Positions 12,321 to 24,082 of a DNA stretch of 64,000 nucleotides are shown here, piece by piece. The notes under the pieces were generated by a model. The model searched no databases. It worked only from the letters and a program-made list of their open reading frames with translations, and had not been told where the DNA came from. The position numbers and the translations under genes are program-made. The DNA lies in NCBI GenBank assembly GCA_029532415.1, contig JAQOTA010000015.1:992001-1056000 (forward strand), read 5' to 3'. Numbering within the stretch: position 1 is the stretch's first letter; each line of letters begins with the position of its first letter. This stretch comes from Marasmius tenuissimus. Its lineage: Eukaryota; Basidiomycota; Agaricomycetes; Agaricales; Marasmiaceae.

Positions 12321-13144
12321 GGTTTGAGTGGCGGGAGATTCGGCGTGAGGGCAAAGGCAAGCTGCGTCGCTACATTGGTGGCCTGTGGATGAGGCAGAAC
12401 GGGAGTCTGTCTCAAACATTACTAGAACCTCTTGCACGTGGCATCGCGATCCCCTATTACAACATTTCCAAAGGCAGCCGCGGAAGCAAACGAAACAATG
12501 GACCACCGTCGACTTCGTTGAACCTCCTACGAGCCAATGAATACCAGCCAATGCAGATGCCCGAACCAAGAGAGAACTTGCGAAAAGTGGCCGCGTCATG
12601 GAATTGGAGACAAGTGCCGCTCAAGATACCCACAGGTTGGGACATTCGGGACAATGTTGTCCTTGCTCCAAGGACTGCATTCTTATCGAATCACAAGAGT
12701 TCGGATCGGAGAGAGTAACGAGGTACGAGCCGCCTTAAAGACAGGACTAGAATTACTGCGTGTCTACCTCGTCAATCTAGGGAGTAAGAACTCTGGTTGA
12801 TTGGCAGCGTATGATTTATGGCACCAGGAAGGTCACGGTTGACAAGGACGGAATAACAGAACAAGGACAGAGTCGCACTGAGCGCCTGTTGGTTTCTGCA
12901 ACTTTTCTTGCTCGCTAGCCAGTAATCCACGGCTCTTCGCGTACTCTGTCTGACATGGTCTACGCGCCCAGTACATGAATGAACCAGCTTCTGGTAGTGC
13001 TTGACGAAGTTAAATTTTGAGGCGGTCGAGTACAAGCGACGACCTAAAAGTGGGTAAGCTGAGGCAAGTGAAAACAAACAAGTACAAACTCCTGCGCCCT
13101 TTTCAATTTTTTCCATATCCCTGCAGTGCATATCGCGGATCGTG
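12321..13144. other. Intergenic, no supported gene
   Basis: Holds the upstream regions of the F-box gene (minus) and BUD20 (plus). A 119-codon minus frame at 12772-13131 has no family features, and I do not call it. Confidence 0.4.
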
Positions 13145-13688
13145 ATGGGTCGTCTGCGACGTTCTCGAGTTCACAATGCTCGTAGAGATGTTCATCGGGC
13201 TACCAGAACAAGAGTGTGTCTAATACTCTGGATGTCCGTCCGCAATAATCTCACATTTCTACTGTTAGGCACGGGGAAAAGACTTGGATCAAATACAATT
13301 AATCGACCTGGACCCAAAAGTGCGTCTCAACTCTTTTGGTTACAGGAGGCAGTATCAAAAGTGCCTCTTCCCTAGAACCGTGCCGCCCTAGAAGCTCAGC
13401 CTCTCGATTTTGAAAAACCTGGTCTGGCTCAGCATTATTGTGTGGAATGTGCGAAGTACGTCCTTCGATCTGATATTGTTATACTCAGTTTCTTCACAAC
13501 TTTCGTTAAGGTACTACGAGTCGGATACTGCCCTTCGTTCCCATTGGAAAAGCAAGGTTCACAAGCGAAGGTGCAAACAGCTAAAGGAGCCGGCGTACAC
13601 CATAGAGGAGGCTGAGAGAGCGGCGGGTTTGGGAAGGGAAGGGAAACGGCCAACGATGACTTCCCTCGATGGGGACGTAGCGATGTAG
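13145..13688 (+). CDS. BUD20: Bud20/ZNF593-type zinc finger protein, 60S ribosome export factor
   Basis: Small nuclear shuttling C2H2 protein that joins late pre-60S particles and helps their export. Four exons fit exactly: 13145-13213, 13269-13319, 13376-13455 and 13511-13688, 125 residues. The start [19 protein letters not shown] and the joined [16 protein letters not shown] match the family N-terminus. The zinc finger runs from [20 protein letters not shown] to [10 protein letters not shown], with C-x2-C and H-x5-H ligands; the tail [13 protein letters not shown] is also typical. The length equals the family's usual 120-170. It is convergent with the FAD oxidoreductase downstream. Identification is firm. 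Confidence 0.93.
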
Positions 13689-13958
13689 ATGGTTGACCGG
13701 TGCGTAGACCCTCGATCGGTAGACTTAACTGATCTCACGCTATAGGCAGTTCTGAATCTCTCCTTTCGCCCGGAAGACTGACTCCTCGAATTCGACCATT
13801 CTATGCTCTGCAAGAGAGCCGGTCAGGCAATGCCCTTGCTTCAATTCCCGAGGCACGGTCATATTCAAAAAGCTGCAAGATGGAGATGCATGGCCAGGCT
13901 TTTACACTACGTCCTCCCTACGCTTATATTGACTGTCGTTTATCGGAGTATTAATTGA

Positions 13959-15701
13959 TCAAAGTTCCGACCGGTCGTGCTCTCGCTTCTGTCGAGGTAG
14001 CTTGAACCCTCCCAACCAGAGTTCATCCAGCAATTCGTCGGGATCATAAGTTTTTTTCACGTCCAACATTCGCCCCAGGTTCTTCCCCGTAGCACGCGAA
14101 ATCACGTTCTGGTAACCGGCGGCGTAGTTCATGTACACGAACGGTCTGAAAAGTCCACGACGAACAGCCTCTGTTTCTGCCCACTGAATGAGTTCCTTCG
14201 AACTCTCCGTCATGGAAATATCGTCCTTGGTATCCAGCCAGTCGGTGTTGACGAGCATTACTGGAATAAACGAAGTCAAATTAGGGCCAACTGGATCAAT
14301 ATTTTGGATAGCAAGCCTCACTCCAGAGGTCTTCTTCAGGGTTTGCAATGATAGGATTTCCTCCTGCTTTAGAAGTTACCGTCAAGGCGTGACGGGGCAA
14401 TGGCTGCACTGAAACCGCCCAGGTGACACCCGGGTGATCATTATATGGCTCGAAGAGCTCCATACCCTTTCGGTGGACATCCAGGTGGAACTGTGCGTCC
14501 GGGGCGAAGCTCATGGAAGACCATAGACTGCGACCCTGTTTTCCGGGATCTGCCTCTTGAAACTCCTCGGTTATGTCAATGAGGTTCTTGATACCGACCG
14601 TATCGATGAGTGGAGTGACACCGACAAAGTCCGACCAGAGAGGCGGATATGGGACAGGCTCGAGGTACGTCTGAAGCGTCCACACGATATAGCTTTGCTG
14701 AGCGGAATTCCAGGCGAGACTAAGACCAAAGAATCCCCGCGGATCATCTGAAGACTTCTTTGTGAACCCAACGAGTCTCTCTAGTAAGCCAGGTGCGTCA
14801 CTGAGGGCGAAAAACTGGGACCCTCCCCACGCTTTACCTTGCGGGAAAGTCTTCATCTCGAACCGAGTAACGATCCCGAAGTTTGTGCTGCCGAGTTTGA
14901 GCGCCCAGTATAGGTCTGAATTTTCCTCGTCATTCGCGTTCACAATTGTTCCGTCTGCTAAAACGACCTCGTAATTGACAACGTTGTCGCTCCCGAATCC
15001 GTGTTTTGAAGTCAGAAACCCGATGCCACCTAATCGAACATTAGTTTACCGCGGCATTCGGAACAGGAGGTATCAACATCAGGCACGTACCCCCAAGCAG
15101 AAACCCTGCCACGCCAACATCACCGGCCCTGCCTCCAACGGTGGTCAGGTTGTGCGGCGTCAACTCCTTGTAGACATCCCTCCAACGGGACCCTGCACTG
15201 AATGAAACGATCCTGCGGTCCTCCGATAGCGAGACATTTGGGTTCAAGTCTTGCAAGTCAATCGTGAAGCCCTGGTCATCGCTATTTGATGCTCCTCTCC
15301 ACGCCATATGTCCACCAGACCTTACGGCGAACATGCATTTGTGCGTAGTGGCAAAATTCATTATCCTTGAAACGTCAGACGCTGTGGTGGGCGACAGACG
15401 ACATTGAGGCTGGAGTTCTGCCTGTCCGGCAGAATAGTAGGAGGATTGTTGACTAATGTATGAGGCATTACCCGGCCACGCAACAATACCGGGGAGGAAT
15501 TCCTGTATGGCAAAACACTGAAAAGACGAACGGGTGAGCGGTGAAAGAGAATAGGGAGGATTCTATGCTAAGAGTTGGGAGACTCACGCATTCCTTCGAG
15601 TCAGATATTATGCCTGTGAGGGGAACCTGCTTCCCGGAGGCAGAGCGAGAGTGGAGGGTCAAGGAGATCAGAGCACTAATCAGACCACCTGAGAGGAGCA
15701 T
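13959..15701 (-). CDS. Secreted FAD-linked oxidoreductase (BBE-like)
   Basis: FAD-binding PCMH-type oxidase, a family that oxidises sugars, alcohols or secondary metabolites. The start at 15701 gives a hydrophobic leader (MLLSGGLISALISLTL), so secretion is likely. An intron joins SKEC to FAIQEFLPGIVAWPGN. The flavin site is RSGGHMAWRG, whose His is the usual covalent FAD attachment point; the second block is GGRAGDVGVAGFLLGGGIGF. The BBE C-terminal part with FVYMNYAAGYQN ends at 13959. Introns near 15030-15090 and 14305-14340 were placed by frame. The cysteine that makes a second FAD bond in bicovalent members is not seen (an Asp lies there). TATAAA sits 42 bases upstream (15743-15748, minus). 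Confidence 0.9.
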
Positions 15702-15742
15702 AGTGAGGAAGGACTGCGAGTTACGGGTTAGGTCAGGGTGGG

Positions 15743-15748
15743 TTTATA
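15743..15748 (-). promoter_or_regulatory. TATA box of the FAD oxidoreductase
   Basis: TATAAA on the minus strand, 42 bases before the start codon at 15701, in a context typical of regulated secreted enzymes. Confidence 0.5.
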
Positions 15749-16073
15749 AGTATACGCGCCATTTCCCTCTTTCAAGTTCGCCAAACATGCCATATGTCAA
15801 GCCTCAAGGCTAATCGTCCTAGCCGTCGGCTATCGGCGATCAGTGGCCTGACGTTGTCAGTGCATCTCACAAATAGGCAAACGTCGGGAGCTTTCCCGGG
15901 TGCGACTGGCTCTCAGAATGGAGAACGCCCTTTCGAAGGGATATATGGAGGAAAACCTGCTCGAATAAGGGGGGGTGGCGTTGGTGGGATTCTGTGAGAA
16001 TCCGCAGGGTCGGTCCAATATGTTTCCATTCATGCAGATCAACGTTGCAAAGATCGGAGACAAAAGGGCCAAA
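15749..16073. other. Intergenic, nothing recognised
   Basis: Lies between the upstream region of the FAD oxidoreductase and the end of the ceramidase-like gene, both on the minus strand. No RNA gene or coding signal seen. Confidence 0.4.
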
Positions 16074-17376
16074 CTACTCGTCTATACTTACATCGAACTC
16101 CGTTACAGCATTCATATTGACAGGTTCATCGTAAGTCTTCACCCACAGTAAACCGCCGCCAGACAGTCCTGGATCCATCACACACGAATAGTGGGTGCAT
16201 TCGTTCAGGAGCGGTTTCCTCTGTAGCCACCCGATAATATCAACGATAGTCAGTGAACCCACACCCAGGCTCTTTTCCCAAAGTGAGCACATGCACTTCT
16301 TCCGCTCAACGCTATCGACAACGAGGTCGCGTACGGCGTTTCCAGTTCGAACCTGGGATTTGACAAACGCGGCCCATTGTTCCTCGTCCCAGGCTTCCAT
16401 GTGCCTATCGTGGTTGGTCACAGCAAGGAAGGAGGTGGAAGTATGTGTCGTAGGCTTGCCAAGTCCGTTTTCAAATATGAATATCTCCTCCGGGGTACAG
16501 AATGTCAGATAACAGGGCGAGCTTGGATACTTAACAATCGCAGCTTCAAGAGCCTGCTGCGAGGAGGGAGGAGGCTGAGGAGAGAGAAGAATCTCCCTCA
16601 GACGGCTGGGATTCGTCGGTCTCTTTCCCGTCACGACAAGAAGATAGTGGAGATAGAGAAAACGTCTCGATTTCTCTGGTGTAGGACGGTAGTTGAGGGA
16701 AATAGAGAGCCCTTTCCTGGAGACATAACTCAAGATTAACCTTAGAGATGTAGCAGTAAGCACATACGTACCTCACACCGGTCAACACCCCAACGTATCC
16801 GGCATAGGTTACACCTCTAATCGAATAGTCTGAGTTTAAACAGGAGGATGTACACCTAAAGACACACCTTGCAACAACTTGACCATCTCGAATATATTCG
16901 ACACAGATGGTCAAGCTTCGAAGTACGTCCATCTCCCAATCCAATCCTCGGAAATGGACGACGTTGCCCAACGTCCCATTGGAACCCGCGGCATCCACAG
17001 CTCTTGTCCCACCGCTGACGCAACCAGACAAAAGGTCCAGAAATGTGTTGAATGCAACGACGAGGTGCTTTGAGATGCCAGTAGTCTCCGATATACCAGT
17101 GATCTCGTCGTTCTCCTCCTGAGAATATACGCGACGTAAAAGGAGCTTGGCGATACCCTTAAACAGCCAGGGAAAGGTTGTGTAATCCAGAATTTCATCA
17201 TAGAGTGGGGATATCCGTTGCAAGCGTGTCTTGTAGTCACAGGAGATCTCTTTGTATCTCTCCTTCGGGGGAAGGGAAAGGTCGACTTGGTATAAAGGAG
17301 GTTGGGCATTGCTTGGGATCGTGAAGATCCCAGGTCGTGAGTTCTTTCTAGTTTGTGAGCGAAGCTGTGGTGGCAT
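16074..17376 (-). CDS. Acid ceramidase/NAAA-like Ntn hydrolase
   Basis: Amidase of the acid ceramidase and N-acylethanolamine hydrolase family, which cleaves fatty-acid amides. The start at 17376 follows a basic stretch; an NAAA-beta-type segment is present (YQVDLSLPPKERYKEIS, residues about 28-60). The likely nucleophile Cys is in LLSGCVSGG, followed by NVVHFRGLDWEMDVLR, which matches the family's Arg/Asp block. After one or more introns around 16740-16900 come TSTSFLAVTNHDRHMEAWD and the C-terminal MDPGLSGGGLLWVKTYDEP, ending at 16074. No signal peptide is obvious, unlike lysosomal members, so the site of action is open. Divergent from RAM1. Confidence 0.8.
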
Positions 17377-17661
17377 CGGGGGGGGATAAGGCTAGACTTT
17401 GAGCTAAGTGCTATAGAATGCTGTAGAGGCTCGCTGGAAGATCACTGTTGACCTGGGCAACACACTGTGCCGTGATGATCATGTCGAAGGTCTAATATAT
17501 AGTAATCGCAGGCTTTTCATGGCGGCAATGCGGAAATAACACGTGGGAATGATATACCGAATATAGCGATCAATAAACGCCCGGATATGACACTATTGTC
17601 CCGATTGAGCGTCTCTCGAGTTCTCTTGTCCAGTATCTTCTACATTCAACTCTAAACCACC

Positions 17662-19444
17662 ATGGTCAACAACACACCGAACGATTCATTTCCAACCCCA
17701 ACCTCTCAACTTCAGCTAGAGACCGAAGAGGTCCTCGCAAAACATTTGCCACCGGAAGATTCAACCGACAAGCCATGTCTTCAGCGGAATAACCATCTCA
17801 GGTTCCTTCTCCGGAATCTGACACAAGGATTTCCAATACGATATGTCGCACAGGATGCAAGTCAGCCCTGGCTCATGTATTGGATTCTACAAGCATTCAG
17901 TATAATGCAAGTGGGGATGGATCCAAACAACAAACGACGCGCTATCGATCGAATGCTAGCTTGCCAGCATCCTGGTGGAGGATTCGGCGGTGGACCGAAG
18001 CATGAGGCGCATCTGTTGCCAACCTATGCTGCTGTCTGTGCTTTGGCCATAGCTGGGAGTCCCGGTGAAAATGGCGGTTGGGATCAGATTGATAGGTGAG
18101 CTGCCGCGGACCTGTGACTAAATGTGTGCTGAGCATTATCTTGAACGCCACTCAGGGAAAAGATGTACGAATTCTTCATGTCACTGAAGCAAGCAGATGG
18201 GTCCTTCACAGTGTCGCGGAGAGGAGAGGTCGATGTTCGGTAAGCGCTTCCAGTCTTCTGCGTTTCGCGGCCGTCTCAGTACGGAACCCAGAGGGATCTA
18301 TTGTCTTCTTGCAGTTGCTACACTCCTCAATATAATCACGCCGGAACTCGTCGAGGGAACACCTGCCTTCATCGCGTCATGCCAAACATACGAGGGTGGC
18401 TTTGCTTGCGCGTCCTTCCCCTTTTTCACCTCCGAACCCGGTACCCCATCAACACTTTTGTCTTCCCCGCGTCCAGCTCTAGGCGAGGCTCATGGAGGCT
18501 ATACTTTCTGCGCTGTCGCCTCGTGGCTGTTACTTCAACCTTTCAATTCCTCGCAGTCGTACCCTGCATCCATAAACACACGAAATCTCCTGAGGTGGCT
18601 CATCCAAATGCAGGGGAACGATATTGAGCTGGGAGGGTTTCGTGGTCGAACAAATAAACTCGTGGATGGATGCTACGCGTGGTGGGTAGGCGGATGTTTC
18701 TCACTTTTGGAAGGATTGGACGGAGGTGTACCCGAGGAATCGGAACCACATGAGTCCGTGCACGATGAGAAGGCAGAGGATGGAGATGACTGGGTAGATG
18801 AGGGTAATCAATTCTGCCTCTCACGATATTATTATCAACCTTTTGACGCCAGGACTTTAGACACCAGCTCAGATCCCTGGAATACGGATGCACTGCAAGA
18901 GTATGTTCTTTATGCAGGTCAGCATCCTGCAGGTGGTCTTCGAGACAAACCACCGAAGTACGTCGCTGTGCATTCACCTATTCACTTATGAAGCTCATTC
19001 TTGGAGTACAGGTCCGCCGATTCGTACCATACCCTGTACTGCCTAGCTGGCCTTTCAGCCGCTCAACACAAGATCACTCCCGATACTGGTCATAGAAAGG
19101 CGCTGGAGGCCCTTTGGCAACCGAACCCTGATACTTCACTGAAACTAGAGGGGGCGAAAGAGAAAAAGGTACTGGATGACGATCTCCGGAGAGAGTTCTA
19201 CACGAGAGCATTGTCTTGGAACGAAGACTCCCGCAAGAAGCGGGTCGTCGTTGGAGGGAACGAAAATCGTCTCGTACGCCTTGACTTTCTTCTGAACGAG
19301 CTTGACCTCGCCTCATGTGTTCTATTTCCACAGAATGCTACGCACCCCCTGTTCAACCTGACCGCCACACACACTGATGGTATAATGTCATATTTCTATG
19401 GACAACCAGCACCACCTTCGAGAGCTCGCCCTGACACGAAGTGA
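17662..19444 (+). CDS. RAM1: Protein farnesyltransferase subunit beta
   Basis: Catalytic subunit that adds farnesyl to CaaX cysteines of Ras, lamin-like proteins and basidiomycete mating pheromones. The start ACCATGGTC is at 17662. The alpha-alpha barrel repeats are plain: MLACQHPGGGFGGGPKHEAH, TYAAVCALAIAG, LVEGTPAFIASCQTYEGGF and EAHGGYTFCAVASW. The zinc ligands appear as Asp and Cys in LVDGCYAWWVGG and His in SADSYHTLYCLAGLS. Three introns: about 18096-18154, the short one at 18240-18290 that restores VDVRGIYCLLAVA, and about 18959-19011. The C-terminus extends to ARPDTK at 19444. The family match is complete. Confidence 0.95.
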
Positions 19445-19777
19445 CGGTTGCACCTTGTTGTTTTCGTTGCCGGATCGAAGACTCAACGTATGATAATTAC
19501 CGCCAGCGTCTTCCCGCCTGCGGTCCGGATAGTGTATAACTGAGATGCGCTGCATATTCGTCCCGAGAATCAATATTCGATTGAAACGACTTTATGAGCA
19601 GACGTCATGGTCAGCCTGTTCGTCTTGTGCTTTACCGCGAACTTCACACGGTGTAAAAGCGGACTATTCTCCACATCATGACGATCCCCATATTCTGTAC
19701 TTTCGAAATTCGGATTGCTCAAAACACTTTTAAGCTTTACCACTAGTCCTGGTCAGCATTCAGTTCCGAATATCAAC
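19445..19777. other. Intergenic, promoter of F-box gene
   Basis: No coding signal seen between the RAM1 stop and the F-box start. Confidence 0.4.
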
Positions 19778-21271
19778 ATGTCCCTTAGCGGGCTCCTCTG
19801 GTCACCAGTGTCCTCTATTCACGGTCTTCTGACCGGATCCTCTTCAGCAAAACTACTCGATGAAAACCAACCTTCGTACAACCTTCCCCTAGAACTTGTC
19901 TCGCAAATCGTTGCGTTCTACGGTGACGACAAGAAGCTGCTCTTGAAACATTCCTTGGTATCGAGGACATGGCGCGGTGCTTGCCTTCCCTTCATATTTC
20001 GCAACACGGACTTACAGTCATCAACTGATTTCCGTCGGTGGAATCATATCATCGAATCATCTCCAGATATCGCGAGACTCGTTCGACGGGTACAATTCTG
20101 CCCAACATCTTCGAGAAATTCAGATCTGCTACCACCTCTGGGTGACTCGTTGAAGGATATACCGCCCCTGTCCGTAATGCCGGGAGTTACAGAACTTGCA
20201 TGGACGCCATTCTTTGGTCATCGCGAGTGTACCATTTCACCGACTCCCTCCATCATCCAATTTCTGCAATCCTTCCCGGCCTTGCGGAGGGTTGAAATTT
20301 ACGCTCAATTTCTTGACGTCAGGAGTCTGGAATATTTCCTGGCCAATTGTGGACCAGTGAAGGAACTGGCGCTGCACAATTTCACTCTCCAGCACGAACC
20401 TTACCAGAATGGATCGTGGAATTCACCTTCCTCATACCACCTCGACACTTCGCACCTTGACCTCTCCTCTCTCGAACACCTCGTGATTGACGGTGAGAGT
20501 TTCACCTCCGAGTGGGTCGTAGATTCGCTATTCACGGAGTCGAGGCCAGAGCAACTTCGGGCTCTCACTGTAACCTCACTTTATCGGGATCTTCCATTAC
20601 TGAAGTCCCTCCCTCTTATCAATCTCTTCGCCTCTTCACTCGAAGTTCTCACCGTCAAAACTCCTTCGTGGACGCCAGAGTCAGGTGCGTACTACAACTC
20701 ACTGTTTGAGACACTCGCGCACTTACCATCTATCTATAGGTCCTGACCCAGCTCTCGAGCCCTTCCCTTCCCTCCGTATCTTGACGGTATCGACCGACAC
20801 CACCCATGTTCCGACTTCTCGACAATATACTATCGAAAAGTTTCTCCGGATAGTCCAAGCAGAGAATCTGACCACCCTCGAACTCCGAGCCCCCGTCGTC
20901 GGAGAATCAGGGGAAGTGATCAATGCTTTGGGAGACTATAACTGGAAACAATTGTGCGGAGTGATCTCGAAGCGGTTCCCGCGGCTCGAGGCACTCGTCT
21001 TGTGGTTTATGTTAGACGGGCGTATTCCTCGGAGGCGAAGAACCAAGCTTCTCACCAAAGTCAAGAAGAGAATTCCAAGGTCTTATCTTGATGGAAAGGA
21101 GATCAGGGTGAGATGGAGTGAGTTCTCATCCGCACTTCATTCGCTTCGAATTCGGAGGGTTACTCAACACGGTACATCTGCTTTACAGGCGTCGAAAACG
21201 AGTTTGCAGGATCCTATGATTCCGACTGTGATGTCGAGTCGGAATCAGATTCGGGGTCAGAGTTGCGCTGA
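19778..21271 (+). CDS. F-box/LRR-like protein
   Basis: Probable SCF ligase adaptor. The start MSLSGLLWSPV at 19778 is preferred over the upstream in-frame codon because the F-box begins soon after: YNLPLELVSQIVAFYGDD and HSLVSRTWRGACLPFIF. LRR-like leucine segments follow (LEYFLANCGPVKELALHNF; LDLSSLEHLVIDGESFTSEW). An intron at about 20686-20740 joins TPESG to PDPALEPFPSLRILTV. A second, GTGAGT near 21119 to CAG near 21188, gives a tail rich in Asp/Glu/Ser (SDCDVESESDSGSELR) and a stop at 21271; unspliced, the frame would run to 21317. It resembles the F-box gene at 10833. Confidence 0.82.
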
Positions 21272-21403
21272 ACCTGTTTTTGAATATATCCACAGTATCT
21301 CAATGATTACAACGTGAATGATACAATATACATACATCCAAATACCTTCATGGTCCGAATACTTCATGATAAAGAAAGTAAAAGAGAATTACGATAGGGG
21401 GAA

Positions 21404-23820
21404 TCAACCACTAGCCAATATTGCATCCGCCTCAACGCATTCCGAGGGCGACCTAAATATCCTCAACACGATGTGTTCAGGCAAAGCTGTTCGAGCTCGA
21501 TAGACTCTTATCTGCAGCTCATGTCTCTTCTTCTCACCCTCCGGAATACGACTGGATGTATTCGTACTAGTCGACGCCGACGACTTGGGTGTGGTTCGAC
21601 TGAAATATGAAGAAGCGCTGGACGAGACAGATCCACGCGGAGTAGTGGGAGTTTTTCTGGTGTACGTCGCATAGGGTTTTGTAGGGGGAGCGCTAGAGTT
21701 CTCGTCTAATGAGTCAGGCTCCGCCGTATAGCGTGATGTCCTGAAGTAATTGCTGCTTCTGGTACTAGTTGAGGAGCTGGCGGTTGTAGGCGTTTTGCTG
21801 GACGAGGACCAGGAGGCTTGCGGTGTTTGCGTGTCAATAGGAGCGGGCCTTCGATCCCCGCTGGAGGTGGATGGGTGTTGTGTAGGAGTTGGCAGTTCGA
21901 CCGGTATGGCGTCGAATGGGGTCTGAATGTCCGTGTTGTACGCCGTCGTCACTCTAAAGCCTGTGGGGTCGTCCAGGGCATCTCCAGCGCCAGTGTCACG
22001 TATGAAGATGCCAAGTATTTGGTGGGGGCTTTCCCTAGCGAGCCTGACGATCAGGAGTTAGTTAATTCACCGGTCTGCAAGAGGCACCTACTCCGTGTAT
22101 AGTTCTAGGTCTTGCTCGCCAGAATCGCCTACGAGAATGAAATATGAATGAGGAAAAGAGCTGATTATTTCTTGGACTCCGGCCCGCTTTCGTGCTGCTG
22201 GGGCTGTCAGCAAACCACTAAATAACGATCGTCCAGCGTAAGACCGGAGTTTTATGGATCCTGAAGCCAGTCATTAGCGAACGGTCATAGCAGATAGCGT
22301 GACCATCTCGACGAACCCGGGGGCAGGTTTGCAACCTTGAAGAAATCACCAAGGATAGGAAGTAGTTCGAACGGTCCGTTGGACTACTGACATATCAGCA
22401 TAAGTTTTCGAAAAATGAGTAAATCACCTACAACGTAATGAAACCGAACACCCTTCTTCCACATTCCAGTGAACCATTCCCCCATACCCGGTATGACAAG
22501 GTCATCGAGCTCGTTCACAAACACGTTGCGGAAAACAGAGCGGGCACCTCCAGGTATATCTGAATGTTTAACAGTGTCGTCGATATCCGATATAACACGA
22601 ATTGACGCATCGGTCAGAGGTACTTGGGTGCTTGCACTCGTAGTGGGCGGGAGTGTTGCATCTGGGGTAGATCTCATCGATGTTAGCTCCGTTGAGTGAG
22701 ATTGGGTAGGGGTGGAAGGTCTAGAAGGTTGAGGTTGCACTGGTAGCAGTTCCGCGGTTATGTAGAAATCGGGCTCTTCGCTGTCCTCTCCAAAGGCTAC
22801 TTCGAGTACATCTTCCCAACCTAAACAAAAAGTCGCTTGGAAGCTGCCGTGTGCATTGGTTTGAACATGTGTACTAGCTAAAGCGTGACCGGAGGAAGCT
22901 GAATGATGGGGATCCTTGGAGTAGAGTCTGACGTGCACCGTTCGGGATGGCAATACTGACGACCAAAATGGTAATAGACGTATTTCCAAATTCCCGTGTA
23001 ATGTGCGCAGGAGATCGTCCGATATCGCAACTGCAGCTGCAACAGGACCTTCAGGCTCTGGTTTCTCGAAAGGGGGCGAATTGCGTGTCGGCGATGAAGA
23101 CCGTGAAGAAGTGGAGTCGTCGCTGTCCGTGGTGTCCTCGTTCAAACGCCTAAATTGGCGATCCAGCAACTCGGCTTCACGTTCTATCGTCATTTCATTA
23201 GGTCTTGGTGGCAGGTTGACTGAGCGGAGAAGTTCCTCGGTGGAAGGAGTCAACTGGGTCGATATTAGGTCTGTTTGATCGCTGTCCTTCGAGTCTTCGA
23301 CGTCGCCAGTGAGCTTTGGGAGGGCAGCAAAACCTGCAGTCCAAGGTTAGTCGAGGAGCAAGGGAGAGCATCCGTCATACCTTTGGCCAGTCTCATAAAC
23401 GTCCTCTGTGAGCGGCTGGCCACTTCATGTCCTCGATGAATGGTCGCGAATCCAGAAACGAAGACATCCACCTCAAATTCTTCTGATACTGGATTTGAGC
23501 GGATTGCAGAGAGAAGAATTATAGACTACGGCACCATCATGCTCGTTCCCTGCATTTCGAGGTCTCTTCGACGCCCAACCTGGAAACAGTGCTATCTTCT
23601 CCGTACCCAAAGTAGGCCCTCTCCCAATTTTCTGACCCGCCCACTGTCGCCATGTCTGTTTGTTTCCTGCCCCAGACCGTTCTTCGGATCCAACCTGGCG
23701 GTTCTTTATGTCTTGTTGAGCGAGGTATCCCTGGACCTGTCCCCTGAAGGAAGCTAGGCGGGAGGATGCAGCTGAGGCCGCAAGGGATCTCCAGGATCTT
23801 CCGCGCATGTCTTCAGACAT
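21404..23820 (-). CDS. APP1: App1-type phosphatidate phosphatase
   Basis: Mg-dependent phosphatidate phosphatase making diacylglycerol at cortical actin patches in yeast. The start at 23820 (MSEDMRGRSWRSLAASAASS) is followed by SEEFEVDVFVSGFATIHRG, the usual App1 middle block. A long Ser/Pro linker precedes the catalytic motif VISDIDDTVKHSDIPGGAR, whose DIDDT is the HAD-like DxDxT. The next blocks are separated by introns around 22110-22440: FFKVANLPPG, SIKLRSYAGRSLFSGLL, SYFILVGDSGEQDLELYTE and SPHQILGIFIRD. A low-complexity Ser/Thr tail ends at 21404. Convergent with the F-box gene. Identification is firm; the linker is disordered and fast-evolving. Confidence 0.92.
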
Positions 23821-24082
23821 CGTGTTCCAGTCAAGTTTTCCTGAAAAGCGAGCTTGCAGGGTTCATGACACTGCACGACGATCTTGGGTGTTGCTTGGGT
23901 GACGGGCGTTGATGTAACGGCTGAGCCCCAGGCGCTGGTGTGGACACTCGTGGGCGCTCAAATGTTTAGCGGGCCGGCAAGCTAAAGGCTGACTTCAAGT
24001 CAACCAAAACTCGACGGAAAAACTAAAGTCCTCAGCATATTGAGACAGAACTAAATACGTAAATAGATATGTTGTCCACAAG

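Noticed and set aside
12185..12718. A 177-codon plus-strand frame
   Set aside because: It overlaps the F-box gene start on the other strand and has no family features.
12772..13131. A 119-codon minus-strand frame upstream of BUD20
   Set aside because: No domain, no introns needed, and composition like noncoding sequence.
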